Below are positions 24,990-34,177 of a stretch of 64,000 bases of DNA, piece after piece. The notes under the pieces were generated by a model that was given only the letters and a program-made list of their open reading frames with translations, ran no database searches and was not told the origin of the DNA. The translations under genes and the position numbers were made by a program. This DNA comes from QHXW01 sp035297145 (lineage in GTDB: Bacteria; Acidobacteriota; Terriglobia; Bryobacterales; Bryobacteraceae), in assembly GCA_035297145.1 (NCBI GenBank), contig DATGZN010000094.1, positions 309,768 to 373,767 of the forward strand, in the 5' to 3' direction. Within the stretch, counting starts at the first letter, position 1, and each line of letters opens with the position of its first letter.

Positions 24990-27278
24990 TCAGTTCTGGC
25001 CCAGCAGGCGTCTCACCCTGGCCTCGTCCGCCAGTGAGGGATCCGCAGCGACGGCTGTGCGTAGTTCATGCTCGCCCTGCTCGCGTTTTCCGCTTTGCAG
25101 AAGAGCCAGGGCGAGATGATAGCGAAAGCCGGCATCATTGGGGAATCGCTTCAAGAGTGTCTGGAAAACTTGTAGGGCGCTGGCGTTATCATGCTTCTTT
25201 AAATAAATAAATCCGACCGTATCCGCGTATTGTGAATTGCCGGGAGATTTGGACAGCGCCTTCTGGGAAAGCGCCAGCGCGTCATCCAGATCCGCCCCGG
25301 CATCGGCTTCGAGGTAAGCGAGATTGTTGAAAAGGTCCGGATCATCCCCACCCAATTCGAGAGCACGGCGGTAGCTGGCTTTCGCCTGTATCGTGAGGCC
25401 GGATGCCTGTTGCGCCGCAGCCAGACGGCCGACCGCTCGCCAGTCGGCCGGAGCCAGATCGGCGGCTGTCTGGAACAGGGAGAGGGACCGCGGCAGATCG
25501 CCCTTGCGCTGATACAGCTGGCCGAGCTCGGTGCAGGTCTGCTGATCGCCGGCGCGCCTGCCGAGCAGCTGCTCGTATTGCTGAATCGCCAGATCCACTT
25601 TGCCGGCCCGAGCCGCGGTGGCCGCCACAAGGCTGCGCACCGCGATGGAATCCGGGAAGCGGGCTAATTCCGCGTTTAACAGAACCAGCGCTTTTTCCGT
25701 TTGCCCCTGCGCCGTGTACAGTTCCACCATTCCCTTGAGTGCGCGAAAATCGCCGGCTTTTGGCTGGTAAAGTTGGCGGAATAGCTTCTCTGCTTCCGGA
25801 AATCGCCTCAGCAAGACATCCAACATTGCCAATTGCAACTTTGCCTCGGTATACCCGGGCTGATCGCGGACCAATCGGTTGTACTCGACATGCGCCTCAT
25901 CCAGCCGGTCCAGGCCTACCAACGCCGTAGCGTGCAGCAACCTGGCATTGCGCAAGCCAGGCTGAAGCTCCAGAATGCGCGCGGAGTATTCCAGGCTCTT
26001 CTGAAATTTCCTGGCAGTCGAATTCAGCTCCGCCAGTGCGAGAAGCGCCGCGGCGTTTCCCGGCTGCTTGCGAATGACCTGCTCGAACTGCCTTGTGGCT
26101 GGATCGGGCATGCCGTTCAACGAATAGGCACGGCCGAGCTGAAACGTGATGGCGGTATCCTCGGGAGACGATTGCGCGAGGCCCTGGAGATCCCGAAGAG
26201 CGAGAGCCTTGTCGGCCGCGTCACTCGAGTCCAGCAGCAGCAAGGCGCGCATCTTTCTCAGTTCGGCCGCATCCGCGTGTTGCCGGAGCGCGTCGCCTAA
26301 CAGAGCGATCGCCTCTTTGGGCCTGCCTTGCGATGTGAGGACTTGGGTTTTGCTCGCGGCAAAGGCCAGTTGCTCTTCCGGGTGGGCCTTGAGACCCAAA
26401 TTGAGCGCCTCGCTCGCGCGTTCCAATTGATGATTTCGCTGATAAAAATTCGCGGCGCCCGCGTACGTCCGCCAGGGAATTTTGTCCCCGGCCAACATCC
26501 CGTCCACAATCTGGAACGATTGTGCCCGCCTACCGGTCCGCCAGTAGTGCTCCGCCAATTGCAGAACGGAATCCGGGTCCTGGGGATTGTTGGCGATCTT
26601 GAGTTTCAGCAAAGACTCGGCATCGCCCGCGTGGCCGGTGGACATCTCGTAGGCGTACAGCACGTCGTAGACTGACGCGAACGTCTTGTGCGACTCGATC
26701 AGGCCAGCGGCAGTTTGCTGCGCTTCCGGGTAACGCCCGGCCAGCAGAAGGGCCTGCGTCAGGCCGAGCACCACGTCGGGCTGCGCGGGATCCGCCGCGT
26801 GGGCCCTTTGGAAAAAAGAAATGGCTTCCTCCGGCTTGCGGTCGCTGAGCGCGAGGTACCCGCGAAAACGCAGCCCGGCGAACGATTGATGGTTTTTCGC
26901 CAGCAGCCGTTCCGCGATGGAGGAGATTTTTTCATAGACCCGTGCGTTCTTGCTTGTCTCGATTAAATAGTCGCCCAGGTACAGATTGCCTAACTCAATC
27001 TGCGCTTGGTCCAACTCCGGATTCAGAGTCACTGCGCGGATGAACGACTCGTACGCGGCGGCATAATTCCCGTTTGCCCGCTGCGCCAGCCCCAGTTTGT
27101 AATAGGCTTCCGCGGATCGGGGATCCTTTTGAATGGCCTTGCGATAAATCAGGGCGGCCTCCGCATATTTTTGGGCGGAGAAGAGGCGGTCTGCTTGCGC
27201 TACGTAGTCGCGCGACGAGTGGCATCCAATGGCCAGCACAACGAGCGCCGCGATTGCGACCGCGCCCAGATTTCTCAT
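24990..27278 (-). CDS. TPR lipoprotein, PrsT-like (PEP-CTERM system)
   Basis: A 762-residue TPR protein. The N-terminus is a lipoprotein signal (AALVVLAIGCHSS, lipobox Cys19), so the protein is probably attached to the outer membrane facing the periplasm. The rest is about 18-20 tetratricopeptide repeats, such as AEAALIYRKAIQKDPRSAEAYYKLGLAQ and DDALALSQKALSKSPGNSQYADTVGFIYL. Its size, lipobox and TPR content match the PrsT proteins that travel with exosortase/PEP-CTERM loci and are thought to help polysaccharide export. Its start overlaps the stop of the TonB-family gene by 4 bases, so the two are co-translated. Confidence 0.85.
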   Translation of the reverse strand: MRNLGAVAIAALVVLAIGCHSSRDYVAQADRLFSAQKYAEAALIYRKAIQKDPRSAEAYYKLGLAQRANGNYAAAYESFIRAVTLNPELDQAQIELGNLYLGDYLIETSKNARVYEKISSIAERLLAKNHQSFAGLRFRGYLALSDRKPEEAISFFQRAHAADPAQPDVVLGLTQALLLAGRYPEAQQTAAGLIESHKTFASVYDVLYAYEMSTGHAGDAESLLKLKIANNPQDPDSVLQLAEHYWRTGRRAQSFQIVDGMLAGDKIPWRTYAGAANFYQRNHQLERASEALNLGLKAHPEEQLAFAASKTQVLTSQGRPKEAIALLGDALRQHADAAELRKMRALLLLDSSDAADKALALRDLQGLAQSSPEDTAITFQLGRAYSLNGMPDPATRQFEQVIRKQPGNAAALLALAELNSTARKFQKSLEYSARILELQPGLRNARLLHATALVGLDRLDEAHVEYNRLVRDQPGYTEAKLQLAMLDVLLRRFPEAEKLFRQLYQPKAGDFRALKGMVELYTAQGQTEKALVLLNAELARFPDSIAVRSLVAATAARAGKVDLAIQQYEQLLGRRAGDQQTCTELGQLYQRKGDLPRSLSLFQTAADLAPADWRAVGRLAAAQQASGLTIQAKASYRRALELGGDDPDLFNNLAYLEADAGADLDDALALSQKALSKSPGNSQYADTVGFIYLKKHDNASALQVFQTLLKRFPNDAGFRYHLALALLQSGKREQGEHELRTAVAADPSLADEARVRRLLGQN

Positions 27279-28897
27279 TTGGCCCCCGCAGTGGCCATTT
27301 CGACCGACAGATTAAACGGAATCTCGACCACCACGTCCACATCCACCGGCATTCCACCTCGCGTGGCCGGTTTGAATTCCCACGACTGCAAATCCTGAAT
27401 CACGGCTTGTGCCACGGCGGGAGGAGCGCCGCTCACGAGCGAAACATGATCCACGGTGCCATCCCGCTTGATGACGGCCGAAACCTGCACCCGCCGTTCC
27501 ACATGGTTGGCGCCAACCACGGCGCTGACCGGCTCCAGCTTGCGGAAAGGCACCGGCGCATGCATGGACGGAGCGTCTCCGGGCTTTTGCTCCCGCTCCG
27601 CGAACCAGACAATCCAGTCACCTCCATAGGCCGGCAGATTCTCGATGGGGACCACCAACGTGTAGACAGACCGGCCTTGGAATCGAGCATCAATGGCTGC
27701 CGGTATGGTGCGGGACGACGGCCGCAGCGGCACCGATAACGTCGACACCGGTATAGTGCGAACGGTTTCCGCATAAAGAACCGCCCGGCGGCTCACGTTG
27801 GCCACCGGAGCGGAATTGATTCTGCCCTCGTGAATACTGAGATCCGGTACGCTGAGAGCGCCTGCGCCACCATTTTCTCCGCTGGCCGGCTCGCCGAGCT
27901 CGGGAGCCTTGGCAAAACGGCCGGGGCGCGCGCCGTCGGGCAGAGGCCCGTTCAGCTCTCCCGCCGGATGCAAGCCGGCGATGGCGATATCGACATTGCC
28001 GTTGCCCGTGCTTGCGGTTGTACCCAGGGTTGTGTTCGGTGGGGGAGCGATGCTGGCCGCGAACGACGGAGATCCCAAGCCTTCGGGCAGTGTGGATCGC
28101 ACTCCTCCCGAGGCGCTCGCCGAAAGACTGGCGGCCGGCGCGGCCATAAGCCCCACACCAGTGGAGCGGGCTGGGCGCTCCTGCGGAGGTGGCGGGAGGA
28201 ACGTCTTGCGGAACTTCAATGCCGCAAGCGCGTCCGGAGCCAGCTTGGTTCGCAACGTGTTTGGGACATCCGGAGCGTCCAGCATGGCGGCTTGGACAGG
28301 CGTACGATTCCGCGGCGTTAACGGCGGCGGAACGAAGGCCTTGCGAGGCGCCTGCGGAGCCGCAACTTCCGCCTGTTCGGCGTGGTGCACGTCCCCTTTG
28401 GCATCGGGGGGCGAGGGATTCGCCGGCCCCAGCTTTTTCCGCAATTCTGAAGGCGGTGGCGGCGGCAACGCGATATTCGCTCGGGCAATCAAATTGGGCA
28501 ACGCGAGGTCTCGAGGAAGTTCGATTTTCGGAAATGGCTGCCAAATAAATTGCTTTTCCGACTTGGCATTGGGAGACGCCGCAATCATGGTCTGGCGCGA
28601 CAATTCCGTTCCCCTGGGCTTTAAAGAGCTGCCTGTTTTTCTAGCCGCCGTCACCTCAGGCAGCTTCTTGCGAAAATTATAGAAGATGATTTTATGCGCC
28701 TGAGGCTGGAATATTTCCCGATATAGCGTGGTTTCCTCCGATGGTACTCGCATGGGATTCGAAAGCAGGACTGTCACCGCCAGAGCGTGCAATCCGAACG
28801 AGGCGCCGAACGAGGCCGGCCGAATTCGATAACCGGAGCCGTGCCCCGGTAGCGCTATGCGAGGCTCATTCGGTCGAATCCGCAATCTCAGAAACAT
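27275..28897 (-). CDS. Energy transducer TonB-family protein
   Basis: A 540-residue protein started at the ATG at 28897 (MFLRLRIRPNEPRIALPGHG); the frame is open upstream, but an N-terminal anchor (ASFGLHALAVTVLLSNP, about residues 40-56) fits this start. A Pro-rich middle spanning several hundred residues, typical of the periplasm-spanning part of TonB proteins, is followed by a C-terminal TonB domain: VQVSAVIKRDGTVDHVSLVSGAPP, then AVIQDLQSWEFKPATRGGMPV. It is translationally coupled to the TPR lipoprotein. It may link the proton-motive force to a receptor or secretin-like complex at the outer membrane; a partner is not identifiable. Confidence 0.8.
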   Translation of the reverse strand: MFLRLRIRPNEPRIALPGHGSGYRIRPASFGASFGLHALAVTVLLSNPMRVPSEETTLYREIFQPQAHKIIFYNFRKKLPEVTAARKTGSSLKPRGTELSRQTMIAASPNAKSEKQFIWQPFPKIELPRDLALPNLIARANIALPPPPPSELRKKLGPANPSPPDAKGDVHHAEQAEVAAPQAPRKAFVPPPLTPRNRTPVQAAMLDAPDVPNTLRTKLAPDALAALKFRKTFLPPPPQERPARSTGVGLMAAPAASLSASASGGVRSTLPEGLGSPSFAASIAPPPNTTLGTTASTGNGNVDIAIAGLHPAGELNGPLPDGARPGRFAKAPELGEPASGENGGAGALSVPDLSIHEGRINSAPVANVSRRAVLYAETVRTIPVSTLSVPLRPSSRTIPAAIDARFQGRSVYTLVVPIENLPAYGGDWIVWFAEREQKPGDAPSMHAPVPFRKLEPVSAVVGANHVERRVQVSAVIKRDGTVDHVSLVSGAPPAVAQAVIQDLQSWEFKPATRGGMPVDVDVVVEIPFNLSVEMATAGAK

Positions 28898-29015
28898 CGG
28901 TGATCGATCCGAACAGGCAAGCCCTCTAACGAGGATAGCAGAATTGCCCAGCCATCTCAGGCAGGTATTCACCCGGCGCGCAGTGTGGAGTACTAGGCCG
29001 CAGCGGTTGGAGAAG

Positions 29016-29195
29016 TCATGTCGCGGATTTGGCCGCACCCGCGCGTGGCAAATAGAACCGGCATCGGCATAGCTCGCAGCGATGGCGGCACAGGCGGAAC
29101 AGAGCCAGGAACCGGTCCACGCGGTTTTGCCGGGAGGAAATCCGAATCGCCCTGGAGCCACAACGCGGACAGTGGAAGATCACCCGGAGTGTCAT
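29016..29195 (-). CDS. Small zinc-ribbon protein
   Basis: A 59-residue protein on the minus strand started at the ATG at 29195 (MTLRVIFHCPRCGS). It has a zinc-ribbon layout: CPRCGSRAIRISSRQN, then after about 20 residues CELCRCRFYLP, giving two CxxC pairs. Short proteins of the form CPxCGSxxIRxSxR...RCxxCxxRFx occur in many acidobacterial genomes without an assigned role. It lies 118 bases upstream of the TonB-family gene and is not in the same frame. The motif is convincing, but no promoter was identified, and a nucleic-acid or protein-contact role is only a guess. Confidence 0.6.
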   Translation of the reverse strand: MTLRVIFHCPRCGSRAIRISSRQNRVDRFLALFRLCRHRCELCRCRFYLPRAGAAKSAT

Positions 29196-29337
29196 ACATC
29201 CGCGCGGGGCAACTCGACCCAAACAGCTTTGGGTCGGCTGCTCATCCGAACGATGTCTTTCGTGATTGCTTGTGATAGGATACCGGGTCGCTTCCAAGCG
29301 GATAAATCGGGTGTTCTCCATACGCATCTCTCTTAAC

Positions 29338-30195
29338 ATGAAAGTACTCGCCGGCCTTCTCGGAATCGCGCTGGGCGGAACCGCGGTTGCGGAGGCGCAG
29401 ACCAATCGCTCACAGACGGTTCTGGAGCAGATCCGTTCCCACCATCAGGGGATCGCGATTTGGTGGGTGGGGAATGCGGGCTGGCTGATTAAGGCCGGCG
29501 ATCTGCTCATCGGGACGGACCTGGACCTGAGCAATGAAGAAAAAGTGCAGCCCCCGCCGATCACGCCCGAGGAACTGGCGGGCGAATTGGACATTGAATT
29601 CGTCACGCACCATCACGGCGATCACTGCAATGCGCCGACGATCCAGGCGCTGGCGGCTGGCACGAGGACCACTTTCGTGCTGCCCCAGCCCTGTTTGAAG
29701 GAAGTGGCCGCGTTGCGCATTCCTCGGGATCGGATCGTCGTGCCAGAGCCTTTGCATCCGTTCGATATCAAAGGTGTTCACGTGGAACCCATACACGCCA
29801 TTCACGGCAACCAGGAATTCACGGTGCTCACGCGCGAGCCGGATTTCGTGGAGAAGATTGCCCACAATTGCGGATATGTATTCAACATTCTGGGGAAACG
29901 CTTCCTGCATCCGGGAGATTCCGTGCTCACCGAGGAGCACTTAGAACTCAAGAATATTGATGTGCTGTTTGTCTCTCCGACTGTTCACGATATGTACATA
30001 GACCGGTCAATGATTCTAATTAATCACCTGCAACCCGCATACATTTTTCCGCAGCATTTTGGGACTTATCGGGAGACCGAAGAAGAAGCATTTTGGATGC
30101 ACGGGTATCCGGATGAACTGAAGCTGCGGCTCTCCGGGGAATTACAGAAACGCTATCACAAACTGCCCCTGGGCGGGACTTTCATGATTCGCTGA
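29338..30195 (+). CDS. Exported metallo-beta-lactamase-fold hydrolase (UlaG-like)
   Basis: A 285-residue protein started at the ATG at 29338, which gives a signal peptide (MKVLAGLLGIALGGTAVAEAQ). The metal-binding block of the MBL fold is THHHGDHCNAP (HxHxDH), with further His in HAIHGNQEF, an Asp in HPGDSV and a C-terminal His region, QPAYIFPQHFG. This matches the UlaG-like branch (metal-dependent hydrolases acting on L-ascorbate-6-phosphate lactone or N-acyl-phosphatidylethanolamine relatives). It stands alone on the plus strand, convergent with the 30200 gene by only 4 bases. The substrate is not predictable; periplasmic location is inferred. Confidence 0.85.
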   Translation: MKVLAGLLGIALGGTAVAEAQTNRSQTVLEQIRSHHQGIAIWWVGNAGWLIKAGDLLIGTDLDLSNEEKVQPPPITPEELAGELDIEFVTHHHGDHCNAPTIQALAAGTRTTFVLPQPCLKEVAALRIPRDRIVVPEPLHPFDIKGVHVEPIHAIHGNQEFTVLTREPDFVEKIAHNCGYVFNILGKRFLHPGDSVLTEEHLELKNIDVLFVSPTVHDMYIDRSMILINHLQPAYIFPQHFGTYRETEEEAFWMHGYPDELKLRLSGELQKRYHKLPLGGTFMIR

Positions 30196-30199
30196 ATCG

Positions 30200-30802
30200 T
30201 CATTCCGGAGAATTGAACTCGCGAATGAGCTTCAAGGCTTCCTCAAGAGACTTTTGAATTTCGGCCGTGCGCTTCAACGCCTCCGCGCTTTGGGCCTGGA
30301 TTTCGAGCTGCAGCAGTTCGAGCTGGAATCCGGTACCGCTGAGGCGTTGGGCAACAACATCGTGGAGGAAGCGCGTGGCGCGCGTGCGCTCCGACTCCAC
30401 CACTTGCAACATGGTGGCTGCAGCTAACTCCAGTTCCGGGGCGGCGGGCAATGGTGATCCGGCCGGGAAGGCGAACCCGGCAACATATAGCAGAGTCCCG
30501 TCGCCGGCGCGGACCGGGACATGGAACACAGCGTACTCGCCGGCCGGACCCGCGGCGATCGACTGTTCGATAGAGTCGCGGCCCAGGAACATCCGGTCGA
30601 GACGCGCTGACCAGGTTCCCGGCGGGTCATCGACGATCGAAACGTGGCAGCGCGAGAGATCGGCGGGAAGACGATGGAAGAGTCCGGTGGAGTCACCACT
30701 GACGTGATGAAACTCATGTAAACGGTTGAAGATCCATTGACACAAAGGTGCAGGGTTTCCCTGGGACACGCCGATATCGTCGTGCACGGCAGCGTTGCTC
30801 AT
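30200..30802 (-). CDS. GAF-like protein with histidine-kinase dimerisation segment but no ATPase
   Basis: A 200-residue protein. Residues about 20-130 resemble a compact GAF sensory domain (IFNRLHEFHHVSGDSTG...YAVFHVPVRAGDGTLLYVAGF). Residues 135-195 look like a HisKA_3 dimerisation helix pair: ESERTRATRFLHDVVAQRLSGTGFQLELLQLEI, where the RxxHD-type His would be phosphorylated in NarL-class kinases. The HATPase_c domain that should follow is absent and the gene stops at a normal stop codon. No neighbouring response regulator or ATPase is visible. It may be a phosphoacceptor partner of another kinase, or a truncated kinase. Confidence 0.65.
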   Translation of the reverse strand: MSNAAVHDDIGVSQGNPAPLCQWIFNRLHEFHHVSGDSTGLFHRLPADLSRCHVSIVDDPPGTWSARLDRMFLGRDSIEQSIAAGPAGEYAVFHVPVRAGDGTLLYVAGFAFPAGSPLPAAPELELAAATMLQVVESERTRATRFLHDVVAQRLSGTGFQLELLQLEIQAQSAEALKRTAEIQKSLEEALKLIREFNSPE

Positions 30803-30912
30803 TTTAGAAGTGGCTTGTCCGACGACTGCGCGGACGAGTGACTACGATAGTGACAGAAAGCGCGCCGGAGATACATAGGGGAAATGATCTATCGGATGTG
30901 TACAAAGTGAAT

Positions 30913-32844
30913 TCACACTGTCACGCAGCGGGGAGTGACGCCGACAACCACTTGCGTGGTCTTTGCTCCCCGCGAGGTATTCAGGAAGGTCAGAAACTCC
31001 TGCGGATTGCGCGTCAGCCCGGGAAAGCTGGCCAGCACCTTGGCATCGGGATCAAAGATCGCGTAATAGGGGATGGCGATCGTGCCGAATGTCTTCTCTT
31101 CGAACTCTTGATTGAGGCGCGAGGCTTCGTCCGTGCCGTCGGTGTACAGATCAACCAGGACAAAACCCTGCATGGCCGAACGGATGTCAGCACGCGTGAA
31201 CATGTTGGCCTTCATCCAGTGACAGTTGGTGCAGGCGTAGCCGGTGAAGTTGACGAATACCAGTTTACCCTCGCGCCGCGCTTTTTCGCGGGCCTCGGAG
31301 AACTGGTTCTTCATCCAAGTGAGTGAGTCGCTACCTCCAGACGGGGTACTGCATCCCGCGGATGTGGGGACGTACGCATCCAGTTCTCCCAGCCTGCCGC
31401 AGAACATTCCGGGGACGAGGCTGATGGCGAAGGCGACGAAGGCCATTCCGATGACGAGGCGCCAAAGTCCGAGGGGCTCGTCTTTCGAGACGCCCTCCAG
31501 CCGCACGAAGCCTAACAGATAGAAACCGGCCATGGCAAAAAGCACCACCCACAGCGACAGAAATCGCTCGCGCGTGAGGACGTTCCACTGCAAGACGGCG
31601 TCAATGCTGGCGAGATACTTGAACATGATTGCCAGGATGACGAAGCCCATGACGACTTTCACGCGCGCCAGCCAACCGCCGCCCTTCGGAAGCTTCTTCA
31701 AGTAGGAAGGGAAGATCGCTAACAGGAAAAATGGCAGCGCCAGTCCGGTGGCGAACGTCGCCATGCCAACGAGCGGGCGCACGCCGCCACTCTGCACGGA
31801 CGCCGCGAGCAGCGTTCCCATGAACGGGCCCACGCACGCGAACGACGCGAGCGAAAACGTCAGCCCCATGACCAGCGTTCCGGCCGTGCCGCCTTTCTGG
31901 GAAACGCTATCGAGCTTGGTCAACACCGACGACGGGATGTTGATCTCAAATGCACCCAGAAGGCTGAGGCCGAACAAGAGAAAGATGGCCGCGATGAAGC
32001 CGTTGACCCAGACGTTCGAACCGAGTTGCACGATTCCAAACGGCCCGAGGATCAGTGTCGCGGCCAGTCCGAGGCCGGAAAACAGGACAATGATGCCAAC
32101 GCAGAAGATGACTGCCTGCATGATGCTTTCCCGCCGCGATCCCGAGGGACGATTCAAGAAAAACGACATGGTGATTGGAATCATGGGGAAAACGCACGGC
32201 GTGAAGATCGCGGCCAGGCCGAAACCGAAGGCGGTCAGCAGGAACAGGCCGAGATCCTGGGAGCCGGCGCCGGGTTTTGGCGCTGGAGATGACGCGGGAG
32301 CAGAGGTGGCAACCGCGCCCGGCTTGACTTCCGTGTAGCCCGTGGGAATGGCGGGCGACGCGGGTGAGGCACTCGCGTCGATCTTGAGAGTGGCGGCTGC
32401 GGTCCGCGTCACAGGCGGCTGACAGATGCGGTCGTTACACGTCTGGTAGCGAACTGCGGCGGTTATTTCCGATGATCCGGGAGCTGCATCTTTCCTGAGT
32501 TTGATTTCGATCAGAAACGCGGCGCTGCCTTCGTAGGTCTCGGTGTCGAGACTGAAGTTCGGATCGAAGGCGCGTTTGGGTGGAGGCTCAAATAGGCGGA
32601 AGGTCTCAACGTTCGGATTTTCCGTTAAGTGAATGGTGGTAGGGTTTGGCCCGCCTCGCGGAGTGGTTAGCGAATACAAGTGCCAACCCAGATCGAGCTT
32701 GGCTTGCAATCGTGCGAGGATCTTCGAACCTGGCGGAGCGGCGGTTGGCTGGACTTCGAGCGACCAATGGGCGGGATCAAGCTTTGCGGAGGCAATCCCG
32801 ACGGTTGCCAAACATATGCAAAGTGTTAACCGCGCCGCCCGCAT
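30913..32844 (-). CDS. dsbD: Thiol:disulfide interchange protein DsbD
   Basis: A 643-residue DsbD. A signal peptide (MRAARLTLCICLATVGIASA) precedes the N-terminal periplasmic alpha domain with CNDRICQPP near 140. The central eight-helix domain has the two redox cysteines in FTPCVFPMIPIT and SFACVGPFMGTLLA. The C-terminal thioredoxin domain carries YACTNCHWMK, a CxxC active site. DsbD passes electrons from cytoplasmic thioredoxin to periplasmic DsbC/G, CcmG and similar partners. The gene appears monocistronic, with PlsX 29 bases upstream of the start on the right in a different functional unit. Confidence 0.93.
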   Translation of the reverse strand: MRAARLTLCICLATVGIASAKLDPAHWSLEVQPTAAPPGSKILARLQAKLDLGWHLYSLTTPRGGPNPTTIHLTENPNVETFRLFEPPPKRAFDPNFSLDTETYEGSAAFLIEIKLRKDAAPGSSEITAAVRYQTCNDRICQPPVTRTAAATLKIDASASPASPAIPTGYTEVKPGAVATSAPASSPAPKPGAGSQDLGLFLLTAFGFGLAAIFTPCVFPMIPITMSFFLNRPSGSRRESIMQAVIFCVGIIVLFSGLGLAATLILGPFGIVQLGSNVWVNGFIAAIFLLFGLSLLGAFEINIPSSVLTKLDSVSQKGGTAGTLVMGLTFSLASFACVGPFMGTLLAASVQSGGVRPLVGMATFATGLALPFFLLAIFPSYLKKLPKGGGWLARVKVVMGFVILAIMFKYLASIDAVLQWNVLTRERFLSLWVVLFAMAGFYLLGFVRLEGVSKDEPLGLWRLVIGMAFVAFAISLVPGMFCGRLGELDAYVPTSAGCSTPSGGSDSLTWMKNQFSEAREKARREGKLVFVNFTGYACTNCHWMKANMFTRADIRSAMQGFVLVDLYTDGTDEASRLNQEFEEKTFGTIAIPYYAIFDPDAKVLASFPGLTRNPQEFLTFLNTSRGAKTTQVVVGVTPRCVTV

Positions 32845-32873
32845 CTTAACTTATTAGATAAGTCATGAAGCTT

Positions 32874-33893
32874 TTAGTCACCAGCTTTTCCTGCTGTCCA
32901 CCGTTTAAATTCACTGGCGATGCGGTCATTGATCTTTCCATTTGAAAACTCCGCAGCCACACGAATCGCGTTTTTGATGGCGTTGGCATTCGACCGGCCG
33001 TGGCAGATAATGCAGACCCCCTTGACGCCCAGCAGCGGCGCTCCGCCGTATTCGGAGTAATCCACACGGCGCTTGAAATCGGTGAACGCGGCTTTGGAGA
33101 GCACGTACCCGATCTTGCGGGTGATGGTGGCTTCGAGCGATTCCTGCAGCATGCTCTTGATCATTTCCACCAGACCCTCGCTCACCTTGAGTGCCACGTT
33201 GCCGATGAAGCCATCGCAAACAATGACATCTGCCTTGCCGGTGTAGATGTCGCTGCCTTCCACATTGCCGATGAAGTTGATGGGCAGGGACTTGAGGAGC
33301 GGCATGGCGGCGCGCGTCATTTCGTTGCCCTTATGCTCCTCTTCGCCGATGGACAGCAAGCCGACGCGCGGATTATCGCGGCGCAATATCACGCGCGAGT
33401 AGATCTCGCCCATGATGGCGAACTGCGCCAGCATGCGCGGATCGCAGTCCACGTTCGCGCCGACGTCCACCATGACAACGGGCGACCCGGTCAGGGTAGG
33501 GAAGACACCCGCGACCGCAGGCCGGTCGACGCCCGGCACCACGCCCTGCACCATCTTGGCGGTCGCCATGACCGCGCCAGTGTTGCCCGCCGAGACAAAT
33601 CCCTGAGCCTGGCCATCGCGCACCAACCGCGACGCCACGCGCAACGAACTATCCCGTTTGGAACGGACGGCGCGGGCGGCGCTGTCGTGCATCGTGATCT
33701 GCTCGCTCGCATGATGGATTTCGATGGGGAGCGAGTGGTGGTCTTCGTGGCCTTCCAACTCGTGGCGCACCACATCCTCGCGGCCCACCAGGATGACTCG
33801 GACTCCCAGACTTTTTGCAGCTCGAATCGCGCCATCCACTTCCGGCTTCGGGGCTTGGTCCCCGCCCATGGCGTCGACTGCGACGGTCAGCAT
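32874..33893 (-). CDS. plsX: Phosphate acyltransferase PlsX
   Basis: A 339-residue PlsX, the soluble enzyme that makes acyl-phosphate from acyl-ACP in the first step of phospholipid synthesis. Signature segments are TVAVDAMGGDQAPKPEVDGA at the start, GFVSAGNTGAVMA near 110-122, MVDVGANVDCDP and VVCDGFIGNVALKVSEG. Length and motifs match the family well. It follows rpmF by 35 bases, completing the classical yceD-rpmF-plsX order on the minus strand. Confidence 0.95.
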   Translation of the reverse strand: MLTVAVDAMGGDQAPKPEVDGAIRAAKSLGVRVILVGREDVVRHELEGHEDHHSLPIEIHHASEQITMHDSAARAVRSKRDSSLRVASRLVRDGQAQGFVSAGNTGAVMATAKMVQGVVPGVDRPAVAGVFPTLTGSPVVMVDVGANVDCDPRMLAQFAIMGEIYSRVILRRDNPRVGLLSIGEEEHKGNEMTRAAMPLLKSLPINFIGNVEGSDIYTGKADVIVCDGFIGNVALKVSEGLVEMIKSMLQESLEATITRKIGYVLSKAAFTDFKRRVDYSEYGGAPLLGVKGVCIICHGRSNANAIKNAIRVAAEFSNGKINDRIASEFKRWTAGKAGD

Positions 33894-33928
33894 AGTTTGG
33901 AAATCGCGGTCTCAGTCACGGCCGGCAC

Positions 33929-34111
33929 TTATTCCTGCTCGACTTCCACTACCTCACGGCCTTTGTATTGGCCGCAATGCGGGCACGCCCGATGGGGAAG
34001 CTTTTGCTCGTGACAGTTGGGACATTCGGAAAGGCCGGCGGGCTTCAGTTTGTCGTGTGCGCGGCGGTTGCCCCGGCGGGCGGCGGAATGTCGTCGTTTC
34101 GGATTCGGCAT
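33929..34111 (-). CDS. rpmF: 50S ribosomal protein L32
   Basis: A 60-residue L32 of the zinc-binding type: MPNPKRRHSAARRGNRRAHD at the N-terminus, then CPNC and CPHCGQ, which form the zinc ribbon. It sits between yceD and plsX, its standard position in many bacteria, so ribosome protein and phospholipid genes are probably co-transcribed. Confidence 0.96.
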   Translation of the reverse strand: MPNPKRRHSAARRGNRRAHDKLKPAGLSECPNCHEQKLPHRACPHCGQYKGREVVEVEQE

Positions 34112-34177
34112 TTCTCTATCCTCAAAATCGGTCTATTTCCGCGATTGTGCCACACGTGGCGGCCGCGGTGCCGCCGT

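Noticed and set aside
28985..28999. AGTACTAGG near 28990 as a fifth GTAC-YR-GTAC site
   Set aside because: Only the first half matches; the second GTAC is missing.
33000..34013. 337-codon plus-strand frame opposite plsX
   Set aside because: plsX signatures are unmistakable on the minus strand; this frame is rich in His, Arg and Asp without any motif.
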